Positions 57,292-64,000 of a stretch of DNA of 64,000 nt are shown piece by piece. Numbering within the stretch: position 1 is the stretch's first letter; the number at the start of each line of letters is the position of its first letter. The stretch spans positions 6,820,001-6,884,000 of the forward strand of contig CM049310.1 of the NCBI GenBank assembly GCA_026874595.1. The letters are read 5' to 3'. The translations under genes and the position numbers were made by a program. A model generated the notes under the pieces. That model had not been told where the DNA came from and made no database searches. It worked only from the letters and a program-made list of their open reading frames with translations. The stretch comes from Sipunculus nudus. Its lineage: Eukaryota > Annelida > Sipuncula > Golfingiida > Sipunculidae.

Positions 57292-59160
57292 AGAGTGGAA
57301 TTTATTCCATTTGCTTATCATATATGGATGTTCATAGAATGATGTTTTTTATATTTAAGCATTTTTAAAATGTATTAATATTATTCTTTTTCCAAATGCA
57401 TAGTGTATCAACCGCATAGTGTATCAATTCCGTTTATATGTCAATATGTCCTCTTATATCATTTTATGCTAAAATTGACAGAAGTTATTGAGTAAATTGC
57501 TTCCAAGGTGATAGGTTTGATTTCTAATACATATACTTGGAATACTGTACATGGAATATAGTATAACCCACGGGCATTTTCAAAATATGAAGTTTATATG
57601 GTTTTGGATTAATTGAATATAATTGGTATATAATTTTGTACAGTATATATTTTAGCATTTACTATAGTGTTGAAAAAAAATGCAGCCGTCACAGAATGTT
57701 TCATTCTTATTTGGTTTATAATAGAACTTATTATTTAGCTTATATACCAATCATCATTTTGCTTTTGAAGACCAGTTTACCTTCATTCCTAACACAAGAG
57801 ATGGTACAGTAAGTTCACCCACATGACACACAGTCGTAGGTTCTGATAGAACGCGTCGCGATAGCCTAATCCTTGAAGAATTTTAAATTTCCCAGGAACC
57901 CTTAAATTGACATCAATCTCTAGAGTTTATGATAAAATAGTGCACATCCGAGGATTTTCCAGAGAGGAGTTATGTGACAAAGGTGGAGTGGGATCACCAT
58001 CAGTTGAAATATAGACCTTTAGATACTGATTTCAGGGTTTTTTTATATTGTTTTTTTTTAAGTTTGTTCTTATAGCCATCTCTGTAATATGTAATCAATA
58101 TATAATAAACAAGTTCTCTGCTATTATATTCATCTAATGTTTGATTATATTCTATCAGATATGCGAACAGGAAGCGAGTGGCACAGAGACCAGGGCGCTA
58201 AGTTCGCCCTTTTCTACTAGTGTATGATCGATGTGCTGTAAGCTTTAATAACGCATTCACGGAGCACACATTTATATACCTCCGCCAAAGTTTATACCTG
58301 CCGCCTAATCCTCTCCAATATTCAATATATCCGCCCCAAAATCTAAAAAATTATTCCTTAATCCATGACCCATTCCATTCACGCACTGGTACTCAGTACA
58401 GCGTTCAGTTAACTAGCATGGTCTCCAATTCATGCGTTCAGACTCACATATTCAGTCCAACGATACAATTATACATAATTCTGTTCAATTTCCATTATTA
58501 TGACGTTATCGAGGTGACGGAAATGCTGTTGTGACGGCGTCTTACCTCACTCGCTAAAAAATGAAGTAATAAATTCCCATCTGGTTTGTTTGTCTGGCAA
58601 CTTAATATCTCTAACATTTCTTCATGAATATTTAGAAAACACACAAAAACATTACAACATACAAAAAAGATAGTCAAACCCATCGCCACCTAGATCAAAA
58701 CTTTCACTTTAAAGTTTCGAGCCATTCCATTGTTGACTCATTGTTCCTCTTTTACCCAAAAAAATATATCCATTGATATCAAGTGAGAACTGCGTGAACA
58801 AGCAAACGTTTGCACCTTTCATGGTCAAATAATGATAATTGTTCGTTTACATGGGTATAATTTTGAGGGGCCATAGCTTTTATTAAGTCTTATGATGTAT
58901 ACAGTTTCATTCATTATCAGCCAGGCAAAAAAAAAAAGAAACAACAAAAAAACACAGATCGAGGCCACCCAGAACAGCAGCAGCCAAACCGTCTGAAGGT
59001 GTTGACGTTCATGCTCGATCACACATCCATCTTTTTCAAGGCATTAGAGAATATAATACAAAGGCCTAGGTTTAGATAAAATGTTTTATGGTACAATAAA
59101 TTTAACAACAACAATCAAGGATTTTTGCACTAACGTCAGACATTATATATGTCCGAATAT
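57292..59160. other. Non-coding, no gene recognised
   Basis: AT-rich. The short ORF at 58220-58534 shows no family signature. Confidence 0.4.
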
Positions 59161-59339
59161 TTAATGGCCTAATAAAACAGCAAACTAGACGACCTTAGGT
59201 CGAACGCTTGCCGGAAGTTGACATGACAAACAAACGGACAGACAGAACAAACTGTCGGTTTTCTAACAATTGAGTGACATTCAGAGCAACTGGTGAAAAG
59301 TTAGGCCTATTGAACGGTATATATCACACAAAAGAACAT

Positions 59340-59910
59340 GAAAGCAGACATAGCTGACCCCAACTGACAAACAGACAGACACACTGACAAAGTGACACAA
59401 GCTTTAGACCAGATGACTTAACCAATTTATCGATAAAACTCAGAGGAAGAAAATAAAATTTAATATTTTGCAAGGGCGTGTGCAGCGCCCTCTAGCGGCA
59501 ATATCCGGAAAATGAAGAATCTGTTTCGAGATCTTTGTGTAAGACATAACATGTACCAGTTTCAAAAGGTATTCCTTCAAAACTGTGGCCTATAGAATGC
59601 TATATAAAGGACACACGAACCAAGCAGGCGAATTTGAGGACAACTGACAAACAGACAGACATACTTACGAAGTAACACAAGAATGAGACCACATGACTTA
59701 CTCAGGTTGTGGAGAAGACCAAGAGAAAGAAAATAAGCCATAGTTTCTTTAATTGAGGTTTATAGTTATGGAGATATGGCAAAAAAATGAAGTGTTAGGG
59801 AGGGTCATGTGCAGCGCCCCCTAGCGGCCATATTCGGAAAATAAAAAATTCATTTCGATATATTAGTGTAAGACATAACATGTACCAGTTTCAAAAGGAG
59901 ATTTTCGGCA
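59340..59910 (+). repeat. ~330-bp tandem repeat, two units
   Basis: 'CAGCGCC.CCTAGCGGC', 'AAGACATAACATGTACCAGT' and 'CAACTGACAAACAGACAGAC' each occur twice at ~330-bp spacing (for example about 59549 and 59879). Unit length is close to the 336-bp array but the sequence is different. Confidence 0.7.
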
Positions 59911-60092
59911 ACAATTAAACAAGTCCACCGAAATGGTGTTTGTTAGTATTTGTAACACAAGACACTCCATCACGTGCTCACAAACACACACAAACAACAC
60001 ATAAAAAAGTCAGATCAGACTTTAAGGAATGTTCCAATGGTGTCGCCTCTTGTCACATACTCAGACCAGAATGCTTGTAGAACACAAACTTA

Positions 60093-60883
60093 CCCATGAC
60101 GCTCAGCGGACTAGGAAGACATTCAAAAAAGGAATTTTCAAAATCTGAATGCCCAAATTTGTAGGTGGTATCCACATTCAGCTGAAGCACACCTCGGAGG
60201 ATATTGGTAACAGAGACCTAATTTCAGTTTCCAAGCAAATTATTTCATGGACCTCCCTGGATGTAAATTAGAAGATTCTAGATGCAATGGTTATGATTCG
60301 TGCCCTGTAAACAGGCAACATCTTTGAAGGTCTAAAAGAACTGGGAATAAATGTGTAAAAATAAAAAAAAAATCCAGGTGACACCACCAGCCTGCAGGAA
60401 CTGATAAAACATTCTATGATGAATATGCATGCAGAGAATCAATGCATTCGTTGTTCAGATACTGGTGCTTTTGTATCAAATTTCTAATTATTCTTGGGAT
60501 GGGGGGGGGGGGTATTTTTTAGCCCCATAGCACGGATTATTTTGGTAACAGAGACCTAATATCAGGCTTCCATGGACCTCCCTGGTTGTCAAGTTAGAAG
60601 TTTCTAGGTCCAATGGTTACAATTCGTGCCCTGTTAACGGACGACCGCATTTTTGAAGGTCTAAAAAATAGAGAAAAAATGCGTGAAATTTGAAGCTAAG
60701 TGGCGCCACCAGTCTGCAGGAACTGATGAAACACTCCCTCATATGCATGCAAAGAATCATGGTGATCAATGCATTAGTTGTTCAGATACTGGAGCTTTTG
60801 TAATAAATCTTTTAATTATTCTGGGGCTTACTTCTGAGCCCCATAGCTCGGAGGATAGGGACAACAGAGACCTAATTTCAGGT
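60093..60883 (-). repeat. Truncated second copy of the 336-bp-unit element
   Basis: In reverse orientation, TGACGCTCAGC..GACT at the left matches the right end of the 2831-6275 element. 'TTGGTAACAGAGACCTAAT', the 'CCAGTCTGCAGGAACTGAT' block and TGGCGCCACCA (60702) match its units. About two units are present and the hairpin end is missing. Confidence 0.65.
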
Positions 60884-61474
60884 TCTAGTAGAACACAAAG
60901 TTACTCAAATCAGAATTGTAGAAGAATACAAGGTTACTCAGACCAGAATGCTAGTAGAACACAAGGTTACTAAGACCAGAATGCTAGTAGAACACAAAGT
61001 TACTTAGACCAAAATGTAGGTAGAACACAAGGTTACTCACCATAGAAAGGTAGTGGAACACAAAGTTACTCAGACGAGAATGCTAGTAGTACACAAGGTT
61101 ACTTAGACCAAATGCTAGTAGAACTCAAGGTGACTTACAACAGAATGTTAGTTGAACACAAAGTTACTCAGACCAGAATGTTGGTAGAACACAAGGTTAC
61201 TCACATCAGTATGCATATGGTAGTGGATCACAAAGTTACTCAGACGAGAATGCTAGTAGAACACAAGGTTACTCAGAACAGAATGCTAATAGAACACAAA
61301 GTCACTCAGACAAGAACGCCAGTGGAACACGAGATTACTCACACTAGAATGCCAGTAGAACACCAGGTTACTCACACCAGAATGCCAGTAGAATACAAGG
61401 TTACTCAGACCAGAATTCTGGTAGAACACAATTAAGGTTACTCACACCAGAAAGGTAGTAGAACACAAGGTTCT
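60884..61474 (+). repeat. 33-bp minisatellite, about 17 units
   Basis: The unit is GTAGAACACAAGGTTACTCA followed by GACCAGAATGCTA. Starts at 60958, 60991 and 61024 show the 33-bp period. One more unit sits at about 60063-60092 on the far side of the 60093-60883 element. Because 33 is a multiple of three, frames stay open and read as an 11-residue repeat, but there is no start or splice context, so I do not call a gene. Confidence 0.8.
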
Positions 61475-63095
61475 GACAAGGTCAACAGTTTCTTAGATAA
61501 TTCTTAATTTCCCTTCACAGGTAGGAAGTGCGTCGGGCGGAGGTTAAAACACCTGAATTCAAAAATTTATAGGCAAGCATCCTCGTAGATAATTTTATAG
61601 GAGTGATTCGTGGCGACGGGGTCTGACTTCCGGTGTAACGGATTTAATCCGCTTCATACGATGGAGAGCAGACCTCCAGGGATGCCTTCTTAACCAGTCA
61701 TTATGGCCAAGCTTTATAATCCAGCTGTTAATTAAAGAATGGTAAAATGAAAGAAGCATGAAACTTGGCATAATACTTGTCCAGACCATACTCAATATTT
61801 TCAGATATGGGGCCAAGGGGAATCCACCCTATCTTGGTCAAAATCCAAGATGACGGTCAAGATGGCCGCCGGATTATAAAATATCAATAATTCCCCATAT
61901 ATATATTTCCTATAATGCATTGCAAGGGCACTATGTCTATGTTTTTTGGGGTCGAGAAATTCATATAAAATGGTTTAAAGTAACGGATTCTGGTTTTGTT
62001 ACGTATTGAAATTGGGCAAAATTTGCCTTTGTTTACTAACACATTGAACAGCAAATATAAGTTGTGGAGTTCTGCACCGTGGTCGTATCCCTTGACTGTA
62101 CAGTGTGGGGGCATATGTCACCGAGTAATTTTTCCCTGTTAAAAGTGGACAACCTACATTTTTGTGATCCTTAGACCTTAAACTTTACAAAAAAATATGG
62201 TGGCAATATTTCTATAGTGGTTTTGTCATTTTTCAGGTCAAATTTGATTTTAGAGCAAAAATTGAGGACCATTATATATAAATATTTCATACAGAGAGAT
62301 ATTTAGCAAAAAAACACCTCAAAATGGTTAGTAAGATATATTACATCACAATAACTTAGACTAGACACTCAAATACTGCGTTAAGACGTTTATTACAATA
62401 TTAGAGAGCACCCGTAGAGCGCAAACCTCCGCCAACACATGGATCCGCATCAAGATCCATCAGACTAATCATGAAAATTAATCAGCTGTTGTTTGTCCAC
62501 CAGAATATTGTTCTACAAAATTTCATTGATGAATTCATAAAAAAAAAATCATATAGAGACAACAAGGTATCCTTGGGTTGTTTGTGCAATGTACATATGG
62601 CGGACCACTTGCTGATTTCAGGCAACCTGTATCGTATATAGTATGGCTCCACTTTGCTTGGTTTAAACCAGTGACTAAATATTTGCTTTATTTATACATA
62701 ACATATGAAAATGGCCCTGTTATTCTTCCATTTGATATGATTTTGTTATTGCGTCATCCTATTTTTCGATTATTACATCACCAACATCACTATCCGCTCG
62801 CTGATAGTGAAGGTATAGAAACCCGTCTCTTACGGTTAGTTCATCCAAAGTATATTTAAAGGTTCCTAAGGAATTCTAGGGAGTATTTCATGTTTTGGTC
62901 ATAATCCAAAAAATAATTTGTAAAATTTTAAGGCGCATGACTAAATTTTTTTACATATTTTGTGAAGAATAAACAACAGAAAAGGACAACTTTGACTGGA
63001 TTTAGTGCCAAATCCTCACTAACCCAACCCAAAGTTTTAGGAAATTCTACCTAGTCCACCATTCACAGTGAAATGGAGTACATATTAAGAAGCAA
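61475..63095. other. Non-coding, no gene recognised
   Basis: Includes phrases such as 'CAAGATGGCCGCC' (61858-61870) typical of dispersed invertebrate repeats. The 93-residue open frame at 62578-62859 has no recognised family. Confidence 0.4.

Positions 63096-63125
<30 letters not shown>
63096..63125. repeat. (AAT)n microsatellite
   Basis: About ten AAT/ATA units. Confidence 0.85.
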
Positions 63126-63126
<1 letters not shown>

Positions 63127-64000
63127 TTCATGTAACCTCAGCTCTGTGCGGGCAATAGCAGATCATTTTGGAGCAATTATACCTTCTGAGTTCTGTGGAG
63201 TAGCTATTTTCATCAGTTATTTACAGACATTTATTGACGGACATTTACAGTAGATTAAGACATGTAAAGGACAGATAATCAACATTGAATGAAATGCATG
63301 TTTTGCTGCAGAATTCATTAAGGAGAGTGTTTTGAAAAACAAAACAAAGGGACCTTAAAAATTTAGAATTTTAGAAAAGTCCTGTTGAAGGAAAACAAAC
63401 TTGAAGTAAATATCTAATCATAACAAAAAAAGTGTCATCATTAGTCATAATGTTATCGAACGTGTTTACAGATGTTCTTCTATCCCAAATCTTTAACCCC
63501 CCCCCCCCCCGATGGTCTATTTTTAATCTAATTTGTTTGGTTGGCCAATTTCTTTTATACATTTATGGGAATATGAAACCGAGGCATTCAGGTTATACCA
63601 GTACAATAACAAAAACGGACAAATCTTAACAGAAACTATGGTAAAACCAATGGTAAAGTTTAAATATAACAATGGTAAAGTTAAATGCTAGTTATTGTTG
63701 AATTCTTGTCGCTTTTTCATTATCCTTGTGATGGCACAGTGGCTACATAGGCTGTTCCCCCCGTCGGAGCAAGATCACTGGTACAACATTCATTTTTTTT
63801 ATGAAAATAGTAATCTGTAGACAATGAGTAGCACCCAGCTTGTACTATCTATATATAATGCGAATTATGAAATAAAGAATAAAGAAAAGTCTATTCTTAT
63901 ATTTTATAAAATCTGACTGGTTATGTCATTAAATGCAGGGTATGTCGGATGCAACAGCGGAATGTACATCTTTGATTGGAGCCCCTGTTTTTTTATCATT
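63126..64000. other. Non-coding end of window
   Basis: A poly(C) run lies near 63497. A weak acceptor-like TTAAATGCAG at 63933-63942 is followed by an open stretch to the window edge, too little to call an exon. Confidence 0.35.

Noticed and set aside
57035-57337. 100-residue ORF downstream of gene B
   Set aside because: The C-terminal part is the CAGT microsatellite; the N-terminal part matches no family I recognise and overlaps an equal-sized antisense frame.
60884-61474. 107-residue ORF made of an 11-residue repeat
   Set aside because: Explained by a 33-bp minisatellite that cannot shift frame; no promoter or exon context.
62578-62859. 93-residue ORF
   Set aside because: No recognisable domain, weak context and AT-rich neighbourhood; too little to support a gene.

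Overview
The window is animal nuclear DNA: AT-rich, intron-containing, and full of microsatellites, minisatellites and transposable elements. The repeat families (long arrays built on blocks such as 'CTCATATCTCGGGAACC' and 'GTCCGTCTGTCCG'), two intact Ty3/gypsy retrotransposons and two secreted galaxin-like genes suggest a marine invertebrate, most likely a mollusc. The phylum is inference; nothing read here fixes the species.

The only host genes I can support are two galaxin-like paralogues arranged head to head. Gene A (minus strand, CDS 11469 down to 6950) and gene B (plus strand, CDS 42030 or 41991 to 56863) share the same three-exon architecture. Exon 1 encodes a signal peptide, exon 2 a short Gly/Pro-rich linker (collagen-like Gly-X-Y in B), and exon 3 a long run of ~28-residue di-cysteine modules. 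Both introns of both genes are phase 1 with consensus GT/AG sites. The sequence upstream of exon 1 is also recognisably homologous, so the duplicated unit included the promoter or 5' UTR. Gene A has about 25 modules and has amplified a single 84-bp module. Gene B has about 45 and has amplified a four-module, 339-bp unit plus a three-module, 255-bp deletion derivative, in the order L S L S L L L S.

Layout: 1-1218 no gene seen; 1219-6275 nested repeat elements (two Helitron-like elements with palindromic minisatellites, the second inside a 336-bp-period array); 6893-11697 gene A with a MULE-like MITE in intron 1; 11700-19150 non-coding with microsatellites, a second MULE-like MITE and a 183-bp tandem duplication; 19157-27125 intact Ty3/gypsy element 1 (minus), whose Gag begins with an RRM-like fold and whose Pol follows a canonical TTTAAAC slippery site; 27600-28700 exon-like modules on the minus strand; 29400-29815 SINE candidate; 30711-31254 90-bp array; 31340-36560 giant imperfect palindrome whose right arm is split by a foldback element (34455-36413) with 6-bp target duplication; 36560-41800 no gene seen; 41808-56957 gene B, whose 10.6-kb intron 1 carries intact Ty3/gypsy element 2 (45141-50175, antisense) inserted into a 103-bp satellite; 57000-64000 non-coding with further 330-bp, 336-bp and 33-bp tandem repeats.

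The galaxin-like proteins are predicted to be secreted, disulfide-rich matrix or surface proteins; their relatives are coral skeletal-matrix galaxins and a squid light-organ galaxin. The rest of the window shows several transposon classes repeatedly invading, and nesting in, the ~30 kb between the two promoters and the introns of both genes.
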